Notes: a model not told the origin generated them from the letters alone. Counted from the first letter of the stretch, positions 44,662 through 54,016 are shown. The stretch: DNA of 60,198 nucleotides from Clostridia bacterium (GCA_028703495.1 JAQVMT010000011.1:1-60198), one strand, 5' to 3'. Program-made: numbers and translations.

Positions 44662-45843
44662 ATGAAAGAATTGCAGTTGAAATACGGAGTTAATCCCAAC
44701 CAAAAGCCGTCGCGCGTATTTATGGAAAGCGGCGAATTGCCCTTTACGGTGATTAACGGCAACCCCGGATACATTAATCTTTTGGACGCGCTAAACAGCT
44801 GGCAGCTCGTGAAGGAGTTGGAGCGCGCGACAAACAAGGTATGCGCGGCATCGTTTAAGCACGTCAGTCCCACAAGTGCGGCTTTGGGTAAAATACTGCC
44901 CGAAAGCCTGAAAAGGGCGTGTTTTTGCACCGATGTGGCAAATCTTGACGATTCGGAGATTGCTTGCGCCTATGCAAGGGCGAGAGGAACGGATGCTATG
45001 AGCAGCTTCGGCGACTTTATTGCGCTTAGCTGTGAGTGCGACGAAATTTGCGCCGAGGTTATCAAGCGTGAGGTCAGCGACGGAATTATCGCGCCCTCGT
45101 ATTCTCCCAAGGCTTTGGAGATTCTTGCGGGGAAGCGCAAGGGCGGATATACGATTATCCAAATGGATAAGAATTACCAGCCCGAGCAAATCGAGCGCAA
45201 GCAGGTTTTCGGTGTAGTTTTCGAGCAAAAGCGCAACGATTGCGTTATCGACAAAAGCTTGCTTAACGACATTGTAACCGCGAATAAGACCTTGCCCGAA
45301 AGCGCGAAGGACGACCTTTTGGTGGCTTTGGTCACCCTAAAATACACGCAATCCAACAGCGTTTGCTACGCCTTTGACAGTCAGGCGATAGGTGTCGGAG
45401 CCGGTCAGCAATCGCGTATTCACTGCACGCGGCTTGCGGGCAACAAAGCCGACCTTTGGTTTTTGCGCCAACACCCCAAGACACTGGCTTTGGAGTTTAA
45501 AGAGGGACTCAAACGCGCGGACAAAAATAACGCAGTGGATTACTACCTTTCGCCTGATTGCTTTGAGCTTGAAAACAGAGAGGTTTGGGAGCGGTACTTT
45601 AATTCCGCGCCGATTTTGCTTTCCGAAAAGGCAAAGAAGGACTACATCGCGGGAATCAAGGGCGTGTCGCTTGCAAGCGATGCTTTCTTCCCCTTTGCCG
45701 ACAATATCGAAAGAGCCGCCAAAAGCGGTGTAAGCTACATTGCCCAGCCCTGCGGCTCGGTGGGAGACGACGTCGTTATCGCCGAGTGCAACAAGCATGA
45801 CATTGTGATGGCGAAAACGGGCTTGCGCCTTTTCCACCATTGA
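44662..45843 (+). CDS. purH: AICAR transformylase (PurH transformylase domain only)
   Basis: A 393-residue enzyme that formylates AICAR with 10-formyl-THF. It aligns to the C-terminal half of PurH; the N-terminal IMP cyclohydrolase domain is absent. LKYGVNPNQKPSRVF at the start, SFKHVSPTSAALG with the catalytic Lys-His pair (about 71-83), RGTDAMSSFGDFIALS and IGVGAGQQSRIHCTRLAG near 265 are typical of the stand-alone form, sometimes called PurV. Start at 44662 with AAAGGAA upstream; an earlier in-frame start adds 18 unrelated residues. It complements the PurO domain upstream. Confidence 0.92.
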   Translation: MKELQLKYGVNPNQKPSRVFMESGELPFTVINGNPGYINLLDALNSWQLVKELERATNKVCAASFKHVSPTSAALGKILPESLKRACFCTDVANLDDSEIACAYARARGTDAMSSFGDFIALSCECDEICAEVIKREVSDGIIAPSYSPKALEILAGKRKGGYTIIQMDKNYQPEQIERKQVFGVVFEQKRNDCVIDKSLLNDIVTANKTLPESAKDDLLVALVTLKYTQSNSVCYAFDSQAIGVGAGQQSRIHCTRLAGNKADLWFLRQHPKTLALEFKEGLKRADKNNAVDYYLSPDCFELENREVWERYFNSAPILLSEKAKKDYIAGIKGVSLASDAFFPFADNIERAAKSGVSYIAQPCGSVGDDVVIAECNKHDIVMAKTGLRLFHH

Positions 45844-45935
45844 TAAAGAAGTGTTATTGCGCGAAGGCTTGCTATTAAGCTGCTTCCGATTCGGCGAAGT
45901 AGAAATGGCAAGACATTTGGGTTAGAGGAGCTATA

Positions 45936-47225
45936 ATGGATAATTCGAATAAGAAGCTGACGGTTGCTGTTATCGGCGGAGGCGGTCGGGAGTATGCTAT
46001 CGCCAAAAGAATAAGCGAAAGCGAAAGGACGGGCAAGCTTTATGTCATTCCCGGAAACGGCGGAATGGATTTTGCCGAGTGCGTAGCGATAACTGCGACC
46101 GATGTCGAGGGCGTATGCGCCTTTTGCGTAAAAAACGATGTGGATTTCGTTGTGGTCACGCCCGACGATCCGTTGGCTTTGGGAATGGTTAACGCGTTGG
46201 AGAGCCGTGGTATCGACTGCTTCGGCTGTACGAAAGAGAGCGCTATCATCGAGGCGAGCAAGGCTTTTGCCAAGGATTTTATGAAAAAATACAGCATACC
46301 CACCGCCGACTACCGCATTTTCGACAATGCCGCAAATGCCTTGAGCTATTTGGAGCAGACAAGCTATCCCACGGTGATAAAAGCCGATGGTTTGGCTTTG
46401 GGAAAGGGCGTAATTATCGCATCGGATAAGGCTCAAGCGGTTGCAGCCGTACATTCGATAATGGAGGAAAAAGCCTTCGGAAACAGCGGAAACACCATAG
46501 TTATCGAGGAATTTTTAGAGGGTGCGGAGATAAGCTTGCTCACGCTTACCGACGGCAAAGCCGTGGTATGCTTGCCTGCGTCGATGGATCACAAAAAGGT
46601 GTTCGATGGCGACGAGGGGCTTAACACCGGCGGCATGGGGGCGGTCGCACCCAATCCTTATTTTACTCCCGACGTGCAAAAGGAGTGTTTGGAAAAGATT
46701 GTTTTTCCCACGGTCGAGGGCATGAAAAAGGAGGGCAGAACGTTTGTCGGCTGTCTTTATTTCGGGCTGATGCTTACTGCAAAGGGTGTTAAGGTCATCG
46801 AGTATAACTGTCGCTTCGGCGATCCCGAAACGCAGGCGGTTTTGCCGCTTGTTAAGGGCGATTTGCTCGAGTTTTTCCTGTGCGTCCGCGAAGGTAAGCT
46901 TGCCGATTGCAATATCGAGTTCGAAAATAAGTTTTGCTGTTGCGTATGTATGACCTCGGGCGGCTATCCCCAAGCCTACAAAAAAGGTTATGAAATTGAT
47001 ATTCCCGACGACGTTGCGCCATTTGTCTGCATTGCGGGAGCCAAAAAAGCCGAGGGCAAGCTGTTGACTGCCGGCGGTAGAGTGCTTAACGTGCTTGCCG
47101 TTGCCGATACCTTAGATAAAGCCGTCGAAACTGCATACCAAAGAACGCGCGAAATTCACTTTGAAAACGCTTATTACAGAAAGGATATCGGACAACGCGC
47201 TTTAAATAAGCTCAAACGCAGCTAA
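45936..47225 (+). CDS. purD: GAR synthetase
   Basis: A 429-residue ATP-grasp ligase that joins phosphoribosylamine and glycine. VAVIGGGGREYAIAKRI at the N-terminus, PTVIKADGLALGKGV, IVIEEFLEGAEIS and NTGGMGAVAPNPYF, then EYNCRFGDPETQAVLP near 285. GAGGAG is about six bases upstream. The last 13 codons are partly copied downstream. PurL follows after a 267-base spacer. Confidence 0.96.
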   Translation: MDNSNKKLTVAVIGGGGREYAIAKRISESERTGKLYVIPGNGGMDFAECVAITATDVEGVCAFCVKNDVDFVVVTPDDPLALGMVNALESRGIDCFGCTKESAIIEASKAFAKDFMKKYSIPTADYRIFDNAANALSYLEQTSYPTVIKADGLALGKGVIIASDKAQAVAAVHSIMEEKAFGNSGNTIVIEEFLEGAEISLLTLTDGKAVVCLPASMDHKKVFDGDEGLNTGGMGAVAPNPYFTPDVQKECLEKIVFPTVEGMKKEGRTFVGCLYFGLMLTAKGVKVIEYNCRFGDPETQAVLPLVKGDLLEFFLCVREGKLADCNIEFENKFCCCVCMTSGGYPQAYKKGYEIDIPDDVAPFVCIAGAKKAEGKLLTAGGRVLNVLAVADTLDKAVETAYQRTREIHFENAYYRKDIGQRALNKLKRS

Positions 47226-47289
47226 AAAGCGGAAATTGCTCTAAAACGCTTATTACAGAAAGGATATCGGACAACGCGCTTAAAAAAGC
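47163..47289. repeat. Duplication of the 3' end of purD
   Basis: A 39-base block, AAAACGCTTATTACAGAAAG and on to CGCGCTT, occurs at 47164-47202 inside purD and exactly at 47243-47281 downstream (offset 79). Confidence 0.97.
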
Positions 47290-47492
47290 AATAGCAAAAG
47301 AGATGCGGAATACAGATCGAGAGTGCCTATTTTGGAAGGTCAAAGGGAAATATTAACAATATTATCAAAGGAAATGCCACAAGAACAGTTAACAAAAAAT
47401 GCGAAATGTAACGAGCTGTGCTACTTGGTTGCATAAACTTACAAGTTCGTGCGATAAAGTCGGGTATTACGTTAAAAAAACGAGGGAATGAA

Positions 47493-50400
47493 ATGGTTTA
47501 CAGAGTTTACGTTGAGAAAAAAGAGGGGTTCGATACCGAGGCTCGCTCGGTCGAGAGCGAATTGCGCAATTTTTTGATGATAAAGCTCAAGGGGCTTAGG
47601 ATTGTCAACAGATACGATTGTGAGGGTATCGGTGAAAACGATTTCCTAAGGGCGGTAAAGCTGGTCTTTTCACAACCACAAACCGATAGGACCTATTTCA
47701 CCTTTGACGAGGTTATGAATCGAGGCGACGCAAATATTACTTCGCACTCGAGCGAGGTTTACTACTCCTTGAACGAGCTGCGAATCGATGGTGCTTGCGC
47801 CTGCGGTGATGTCGCAAAGAATTCGAATGAGAACGTTGTCGCCGTGCGGTACCTCGATGGGCAGTTTGATAGCCGCGCCGATGCCGCCGAAGCCTGCGTG
47901 GAAATAATCACAAAGGGCGCAAGACCTGTAATAAGAACGGCAAAGCTGTATATAATCGAAGGAGAGCTTAAGCCCAAGGAGCTTGCCGCCGTCAAAAAAT
48001 ACCTTATCAACCCTGTGGAGTGTCGCGAAGCAGAGTTGAAAAAGCCCGATAGTTTGGAAATTCAACGTTTGGAGCCTAAAAATGTAGCCTCCGTGGAGCT
48101 TATCGAAAAAACCGATGAGGAGTTGGACAAGCTACGCATAAAATCGGGATTTGCCATGGATCTGGACGATTTACGCTTCTGCCGCGACTATTTCACAAAA
48201 GAGGGCAGAAATCCCACGGCTACCGAGCTGAAGGTGATTGACACCTATTGGTCGGATCACTGCCGCCATACCACGTTTTTAACGAACATCGAAAGCGTGA
48301 AATTTGAGGACGAGCTTGTGCAAAGAGCCTACGAGGAATATTTGCGGATTCGCGAACGTGCGGGCGTAAAAAAGCCGATTTGCTTGATGGATCTGGCTAC
48401 CGTTTGTGCAAAGGATCTCAAAAAGAGAGGCTTGCTCAAGAATGTCGAGCAGTCCGAGGAGATCAACGCCTGTTCGGTCAACGTCAAGGTGAATACGCCC
48501 GAGGGTGCGCAGGACTGGTTGTTGCTGTTTAAGAACGAAACGCACAACCACCCGACAGAGATTGAGCCCTTCGGCGGCGCGGCGACCTGCATAGGCGGAG
48601 CCATTCGCGACCCGCTTTCGAGTAGGGCGTACGTCTTTGCTGCTATGCGCGTGACGGGTGCGGCTAATCCGACGGAGAGAGTGAAGGACACGATCAAGGG
48701 TAAGCTTCCCCAAAGAAAGCTGGTTGTGGGCGCATCGGACGGCTACAGCAGCTACGGCAACCAAATCGGACTGGCGACGGGAATTGTGAACGAGATCTAT
48801 CACGCCGGCTACAAGGCAAAGCATATGGAAATCGGTGCGGTTTTGGGCGCGGTCAAGCGCGGCGATATTGTGAGAGAAAAGCCGACTTGCGGCGACGTGG
48901 TTCTGCTTTTGGGCGGAAAAACGGGCAGAGACGGTTGCGGAGGCGCGACAGGCTCGTCAAAATCTCACTCAACCGCTTCCATCGAGGTTTGCGGTGCCGA
49001 GGTGCAAAAGGGTAACGCTCCCGAGGAGAGGAAGCTCCAAAGATTTTTCAGAAATCCTTCGGTTACGCGACTCATCAAACGCTGCAACGACTTCGGAGCG
49101 GGCGGTATTTCTGTCGCGATAGGCGAGCTTGCCGAGGGCTTGGACATTAACCTCGACCGAGTTCCCAAAAAATACGACGGACTGGACGGAACCGAGCTTG
49201 CCATAAGCGAATCCCAAGAAAGAATGGCTGTCGTGGTTGCGGTCGAAAACGTCGAGATAATGATGAAGCTTGCCAACGAGGAAAACATACTCGCGACGCG
49301 TGTTGCCGAGGTTACAGACAGCAACAGACTGCAAATGAAATGGCGCGGAGATTTGATCGTGGATCTGTCTAGGGACTTTCTCGACAGCAACGGCGCACCC
49401 AAGCATATAGATGTGGAAGTCGAAAAGCATTCCGACTTTGACAGAAAAGCCGAAAACGACTTCGAAATGGGCTTTTTCGACTGCGTAACCGACCTTAACG
49501 TATGCTCTATGAGGGGGTTGGGCGAGAAATTCGACTGCTCGATCGGAGCGGGAACCGTACTTAACGCCTTTGGCGGCAAAAGGTGCAAGACTCCTATTCA
49601 GGCGATGGTGCATCTAATGCCTGTCAAGGACTGCAAAACCACGACTTGTTCGGCTATGAGTTGGGGATTTAATCCCTTTATCTCTGAAAAAAGCCCCTTC
49701 CATGCCGCGCACGCCGCCGTTTACGATTCGATTGCTAAGCTCTGCGCCGTGGGCTGTGGAAAGGAGGAAATGCACCTCACCTTTCAGGAGTACTTCGAAA
49801 AGCTCGGCTCCGACGGATCCAAATGGGGAAAGCCGCTTGCCGCTCTTTTGGGTGCGTTGAGGGCGCAGGAGGAGTTAAACGTCGCAGCTATAGGCGGAAA
49901 AGACTCAATGAGTGGCAGCTTCGAACGGCTTTCGGTGCCGCCGACCTTGGTTTCGTTTGCCGTAAGCACGTTGGACGTCAGTCGCGTTACCTCGCCCGAG
50001 TTTAAGAAGGCGGGCAGCAAGGTTTTCCTGCTCAAAACGCCCCGAACTGCAGACGGATTGTTGGATGCCGCCGCCTTCAAGGCAAACGCCGCCGCCTTGC
50101 GTGAGGGAATTGAGAGCAATAAAGTGCTTTCTGCTTACGCCGTGGGATTCGGCGGAATCGCAGAAGCGGTGTTCAAATGCGCGATCGGTAACGGCTACGG
50201 CTTCGAATTTTGCGAGAATGTATGCAATGACGACCTTTTCGGTTACGGCTACGGAAGCTTTATGGTGGAGATTGACGGCGATCTGCCTTGTGCAGAGGAG
50301 AACGGCATAGTAATGCAAAGCAAAACGCCCGATTGCAATTTTGAGAAAAACGCAGAAAACGCCGAAGTCTTGCCGGATTATAAAGCAGGGGAAGGCGAAG

Positions 50401-51650
50401 TTGCACCAAACTCCAAACAGGTTGGAAACGCCGAAGCCTTGCTTGATTTAAAAGCAGGGGAAGGCGAAGCTATGCAAAGCGCGAGGACGGGGGAACGCGC
50501 AAAATTGCATCCTATATATATAGGAACGGTCAGGCAAAAGGCGGTTATTATAAAGGGAGAGGACGAAATTACGCTTGCCGCACTTGAAAAGGCATACGAG
50601 GGTGTGTTGGAAGGTGTGTATCCTACGACAGTAGCTCCGAATAAAGAGAAAATACCGCACATCGCGTTCGACGGCAGAGCTGCAAACGGAGTGGATTCGT
50701 CGGACATCGGACTCGGCGGCGTAAAGGCTTCCGAAATTCAAACGTCATTAGCTTCAGGTAACGGACTCGGAATGAAGGACGTTGCGGAAGAAACCGTAAT
50801 TCAAACGGTATTATCTTCGAAGGCAGAGCAAAACGCGCCAAGCGGAGCTTATGCAAAGCCTCGCGTTGTCGTTCCCGTATTTCCGGGAACCAACTGTGAA
50901 TACGACATCATCAGGAGACTGGAGAAGGCGGGGTTTATAACGCAGACCTTTGTCGTCAACAATCTTTCGGGTGAGGGAGTAAAGCAAAGTGTAGGGGAGT
51001 TTGCGCGGTTGTTGGGAAACAGTCAGGCAATGGTTTTAAGCGGCGGTTTCAGTTGCGGCGACGAGCCTGACGGTTCGGGTAAGTTTATCGCGGCGTTTTT
51101 GCGCAATCCCGATATCGCGGAAAGGATTTCCGATCTGCTGAATCGCAAGGGCTTGATTTGCGGAATATGCAACGGATTTCAGGCGTTGGTAAAGCTGGGG
51201 CTTTTGCCCTTCGGCAAGATAGTGGAGCCGCTTGCCGACTACCCGATGTTGTCGGAAAACATTATCGATCGCCACCAAGCCAAGCTTGTGGATGTTCGCG
51301 TGGCTTCTACGCTTTCGCCTTGGTTCAAACGGGTTAACGTCGGCGAGATTTACAGTATACCTATTTCCCACGGTGAGGGCAGATTTACCGCCAACGCCGC
51401 CGCACTTGCCGAGATGGTCCAAAACGGACAAATCGCCACGCAATATGTGGACTCAAACGGCTTGCCGACCTATGATATAGAGTACAACCCAAACGGCTCG
51501 ATTTACGCAATCGAGGGGATTACCTCTCCGTGCGGCAGAATTTTGGGCAGAATGGGACACAGCGAAAGAATCGGTGACAGCCTCTACCTCAACAGAAAGG
51601 GCAACTACGATATGCAGATTTTCGAAGCGGCTTTTGATTATTTCAAGTAG
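47493..51650 (+). CDS. purL: FGAM synthase, single-chain with glutaminase domain
   Basis: A 1385-residue PurL combining the synthetase (about 1-930) and glutaminase (about 1125-1385). Synthetase: YWSDHCRHTTF with the His pair, NHPTEIEPFGGAATCIGG, CNDFGAGGISVAIGELAEG. Glutaminase: VPVFPGTNCEYD, GICNGFQALVKLG with Cys1226, and ISHGEGRF with His1293 and Glu1295. Between them is a linker of about 190 residues (932-1125), partly made of in-frame repeats; it includes a normal-looking strand KLHPIYIGTVRQKAVII. The ATG at 47493 has GAGGG about six bases before it. The enzyme makes FGAM from FGAR and glutamine. Confidence 0.95.
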   Translation: MVYRVYVEKKEGFDTEARSVESELRNFLMIKLKGLRIVNRYDCEGIGENDFLRAVKLVFSQPQTDRTYFTFDEVMNRGDANITSHSSEVYYSLNELRIDGACACGDVAKNSNENVVAVRYLDGQFDSRADAAEACVEIITKGARPVIRTAKLYIIEGELKPKELAAVKKYLINPVECREAELKKPDSLEIQRLEPKNVASVELIEKTDEELDKLRIKSGFAMDLDDLRFCRDYFTKEGRNPTATELKVIDTYWSDHCRHTTFLTNIESVKFEDELVQRAYEEYLRIRERAGVKKPICLMDLATVCAKDLKKRGLLKNVEQSEEINACSVNVKVNTPEGAQDWLLLFKNETHNHPTEIEPFGGAATCIGGAIRDPLSSRAYVFAAMRVTGAANPTERVKDTIKGKLPQRKLVVGASDGYSSYGNQIGLATGIVNEIYHAGYKAKHMEIGAVLGAVKRGDIVREKPTCGDVVLLLGGKTGRDGCGGATGSSKSHSTASIEVCGAEVQKGNAPEERKLQRFFRNPSVTRLIKRCNDFGAGGISVAIGELAEGLDINLDRVPKKYDGLDGTELAISESQERMAVVVAVENVEIMMKLANEENILATRVAEVTDSNRLQMKWRGDLIVDLSRDFLDSNGAPKHIDVEVEKHSDFDRKAENDFEMGFFDCVTDLNVCSMRGLGEKFDCSIGAGTVLNAFGGKRCKTPIQAMVHLMPVKDCKTTTCSAMSWGFNPFISEKSPFHAAHAAVYDSIAKLCAVGCGKEEMHLTFQEYFEKLGSDGSKWGKPLAALLGALRAQEELNVAAIGGKDSMSGSFERLSVPPTLVSFAVSTLDVSRVTSPEFKKAGSKVFLLKTPRTADGLLDAAAFKANAAALREGIESNKVLSAYAVGFGGIAEAVFKCAIGNGYGFEFCENVCNDDLFGYGYGSFMVEIDGDLPCAEENGIVMQSKTPDCNFEKNAENAEVLPDYKAGEGEVAPNSKQVGNAEALLDLKAGEGEAMQSARTGERAKLHPIYIGTVRQKAVIIKGEDEITLAALEKAYEGVLEGVYPTTVAPNKEKIPHIAFDGRAANGVDSSDIGLGGVKASEIQTSLASGNGLGMKDVAEETVIQTVLSSKAEQNAPSGAYAKPRVVVPVFPGTNCEYDIIRRLEKAGFITQTFVVNNLSGEGVKQSVGEFARLLGNSQAMVLSGGFSCGDEPDGSGKFIAAFLRNPDIAERISDLLNRKGLICGICNGFQALVKLGLLPFGKIVEPLADYPMLSENIIDRHQAKLVDVRVASTLSPWFKRVNVGEIYSIPISHGEGRFTANAAALAEMVQNGQIATQYVDSNGLPTYDIEYNPNGSIYAIEGITSPCGRILGRMGHSERIGDSLYLNRKGNYDMQIFEAAFDYFK
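50355..50820. repeat. In-frame repeats inside the PurL linker
   Basis: A 69-base unit (23 codons) at 50355 recurs at 50424, encoding NAEVLPDYKAGEGE and NAEALLDLKAGEGE. Further on, EIQTSLASG at 50731 is echoed by VIQTVLSSK at 50794 (63 bases, 21 codons). Both keep the frame. They sit in the interdomain linker, where added sequence is tolerated. Confidence 0.85.
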
Positions 51651-51676
51651 TACAGGAAAGCAGAATTAATACAACC

Positions 51677-51767
51677 GCCAAGCTCTATTCTCGGGCGATA
51701 TCCCGAGGATAACATATATATAATGTTTATGCATCACAGGACAGCTAAGCTCTATTTTCGGGCTGAT
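51677..51767. repeat. Duplication in the purL-folD spacer
   Basis: AAGCTCTATTCTCGGGC at 51680 and AAGCTCTATTTTCGGGC at 51747 (offset 67) with similar flanks (GCC/GCT before, GAT after). The first copy overlaps a small hairpin, CTCGGGCGATATCCCGAG. No gene lies in 51651-51909. Confidence 0.8.
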
Positions 51768-51909
51768 GAGTGCGATATAGTTTTTGCACAAGGAATAACG
51801 AGTCGTACTTTTAAAGAGCGTGCCTAATGCCGTTTGCATAAAAGAATGCGAAAGGTCGATAATTAAAAATCTCGAGCTTGCGTGCAAAACGCAACAAGGG
51901 GGGGGGAAT

Positions 51910-52767
51910 ATGGATCAGATTATTTTGGATGGAAAAGCCTTATCAAAAAGAATAAATGCGAGAATTTCCGAGCAAATTGCAAATGCCGTCAATGGCGGAA
52001 AACGCGAGCCATGTTTGGCTTTGGTTCTTTTCGGTGAGGACGCAGCATCGGATGGTTATGTGAGAATGAAGGCACGCGCTTGCCAAAGAGTGGGAATACT
52101 TGCCAAGGAATACAGATTGCCCGAGGACACAACAACCGAAGAGGCGGTGGCGCTGATTGAACAGCTCAACGTAGACACCGTGACAGACGGTATTATGATT
52201 CAGCACCCGTTGCCCGCACAGCTCGACGAAAGAAGAATAACGGATACCATAGCAATTTCCAAGGACGTGGACGGACTCAACTCCGCAACCTTCGGCGCGG
52301 CGGCTATGGGCGAAAAGGCTTTCTATTCGGCAAGTCCGATGGCGATAGTCAATCTTTTGGATGAGTACGGAGTGACTATCGAGGGCAAACATGCCGTAAT
52401 TATCGGAAGAAGCGCGATTTTAGGAAGACCGCTTTCCTTTTTACTGCTTAACAGAAACGCAACGGTAACTATTTGCCATTCAAAGACCGTGAACCTTTTG
52501 GAGCACACGCAAAGAGCGGATATATTGATTTGCGGCGTGAACAAATCCAACTTCGTTTCGCCCGACTTTATTAAGACAGGCGCGGTAGTTGTCGATGCAG
52601 GCTACGACGACAGCGGCGAGGGAGATTGCCAAAAAGCCGTTTACGCCAAGGCATCCGCCTACACGCCCGTTCCCGGCGGCGTCGGACCTATGATTATCAC
52701 ATCGTTGCTGAAGCAAACCGCCGAAGCCTATTTCCGCAATGTCAATCCTTGCGAGAGTGGGCTTTAG
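51910..52767 (+). CDS. folD: Methylenetetrahydrofolate dehydrogenase/cyclohydrolase
   Basis: A 285-residue FolD supplying 10-formyl-THF for the two formylation steps encoded upstream. GYVRMKARACQRVGI with Tyr and Lys of the cyclohydrolase site (about 49-63), QHPLPAQLDE, DVDGLNSATFG, VIIGRSAILGRPLS (NADP loop, about 161-174) and TPVPGGVGPMIITSLL near the end are intact. ATG at 51910 follows a run of nine G with AAGG before it. It ends the nucleotide block. Confidence 0.96.
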   Translation: MDQIILDGKALSKRINARISEQIANAVNGGKREPCLALVLFGEDAASDGYVRMKARACQRVGILAKEYRLPEDTTTEEAVALIEQLNVDTVTDGIMIQHPLPAQLDERRITDTIAISKDVDGLNSATFGAAAMGEKAFYSASPMAIVNLLDEYGVTIEGKHAVIIGRSAILGRPLSFLLLNRNATVTICHSKTVNLLEHTQRADILICGVNKSNFVSPDFIKTGAVVVDAGYDDSGEGDCQKAVYAKASAYTPVPGGVGPMIITSLLKQTAEAYFRNVNPCESGL

Positions 52768-52789
52768 TCCGCACTCGGTAAAGGAGCAT

Positions 52790-52873
52790 AAAGCTTGAGC
52801 CGTGAAAATTCGTATGTTCATAAGGCTTGAGCCGTGTAAATATTTATTCGCGCAAGGCTTAAGCCGTGTAAAT
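52790..52873. repeat. 32-bp tandem repeat after folD
   Basis: AAGGCTTGAGCCGTG or close variants at 52793 (GCTTGAGCCGTG), 52825 and 52857, exactly 32 bases apart. GGCT-TG-AGCC is a small hairpin in each. The rest of 52874-53139 is AT-rich with nothing I can name. Confidence 0.9.
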
Positions 52874-53139
52874 TTGTAAATTACGTAGGGTGCAATTATA
52901 TCCGACTTTTGGCTTGCATTATTGTTGGTTATTCTTTAACTGTTTTTATGCTTCAGCTTCTTTTGTGTTTATTGGGTAAAAATTCGTTCTCAACTTATTG
53001 AGCTCTCATATAATTGTTGATTTTCTTTAGTTGTGTTTTTATCGTTGCTTTTATTCGTGAATTTTTTTGTAAGCTGTTGTCAAAGCACCGAACTAACACA
53101 AACTTCTTGTATTATTAGACGTTTTTTTGCGTATTTTAG

Positions 53140-53168
53140 TTGACAAAGCGCAACAGCAGTGCTATAAT
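53140..53168 (+). promoter_or_regulatory. Consensus promoter of the MarR gene
   Basis: TTGACA (53140-53145), 17-base spacer, TATAAT (53163-53168): a full consensus match. Transcription starts near 53175, within or next to the palindromes at 53179-53204, leaving a leader of about 275 nt. Confidence 0.85.
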
Positions 53169-53178
53169 CGACTAAATT

Positions 53179-53204
53179 CCTACTTGTAGGTATAACGCAT
53201 TATA
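53179..53204. promoter_or_regulatory. Two adjacent palindromes, probable operator
   Basis: CCTAC-TT-GTAGG (53179-53190) is directly followed by TATAA-CGCA-TTATA (53191-53204). Placed at the transcription start of a MarR-type gene, they are good candidates for autoregulation. A CCTAC-like half (GTAGG) recurs at 53219-53223. Confidence 0.55.
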
Positions 53205-53256
53205 CGACTGAAGTATATGTAGGTCTAAAATACTAAAAGGTGTGGAATAATTTGAG

Positions 53257-53367
53257 TTGGAAATATCCATAAAATCGGGTTATTTGGAAGGCAAGGACGA
53301 GAAAGAATTGCTAATCCGCTTGAATACGGAGAAAATAGTATGTGAAATCAAGCGACTTATAGTATAA
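53257..53367 (+). CDS. Possible 36-codon leader ORF
   Basis: A TTG-started frame in the MarR leader with AAGGTGTGG about ten bases upstream. The product would end KIVCEIKRLIV and be rich in Glu, Lys and Ile. Composition is protein-like but the frame is short and I do not recognise it. It ends at TAA 53365-53367, 85 bases before the MarR start. Confidence 0.25.
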   Translation: MEISIKSGYLEGKDEKELLIRLNTEKIVCEIKRLIV

Positions 53368-53452
53368 TTAACTCGAATGGCGAAAATCATTCCAATAAAA
53401 TGCAAGGATAGTAACGTTGAAGTGACGGTGGCTAATCCGACTGGGAGACAAG

Positions 53453-54016
53453 ATGTACGAAAAAGAATTGAAGGTAATAGAGGTTAACGGAAAGCTTGTG
53501 ATAGGCGACAAGATGAAATATCACGAGATTATGGGTGTGCGGATGGATTTAGTGCTTTTCTATCATTTAGGTAGGATAATCCGACCGATACATGGAACCA
53601 TAAAGGAGCAAGGAAACGAGTTTATGAAGTTAAGCAGTGTTCAGCGTAATATTGTCGGTAACTTATATGCGCACGGAGACTGCACGATAGGGGAGCTAGC
53701 AGAGTTTGCCGGTTGTTCCTATAAAAACATGAGCAAGTTTTTAGATGATATCGTCGAACAGGAAATTGTGGAAAGGTACATAATGGAGGGCAAACGCCGT
53801 TATGTATACGTCAGAATTACCGAGAAGGGCAAGGCCTTGCACGAGGACTTTTTGCAAGCGGCGTACACAGAGGCGACACGGGTTTTCGACGAAAGCTTTA
53901 CCGATGAGGAACAGCTTAAGGTTTTGGAGTACTATACCAAGCTCGGTGATTTGCTAAGCAACTTTGACAAGCACAAGGATACATCTCGAGATGACGACCC
54001 CTCTAAGGAGGAGTAA
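53453..54016 (+). CDS. MarR-family transcription regulator
   Basis: A 187-residue regulator with a winged-helix domain: LSSVQRNIVGNLYAHGDCTI, GELAEFAGCSYKNMSKFLDD (recognition helix) and the wing EGKRRYVYVRITEKGKAL. A C-terminal Asp/Lys-rich tail follows. GGGAG lies seven bases before the ATG. The promoter region has two palindromes, likely its own operator. The giant S8 peptidase gene follows 103 bases later on the same strand, with an AAAGGAG site but no clear promoter of its own, so the regulator may control it. Confidence 0.85.
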   Translation: MYEKELKVIEVNGKLVIGDKMKYHEIMGVRMDLVLFYHLGRIIRPIHGTIKEQGNEFMKLSSVQRNIVGNLYAHGDCTIGELAEFAGCSYKNMSKFLDDIVEQEIVERYIMEGKRRYVYVRITEKGKALHEDFLQAAYTEATRVFDESFTDEEQLKVLEYYTKLGDLLSNFDKHKDTSRDDDPSKEE

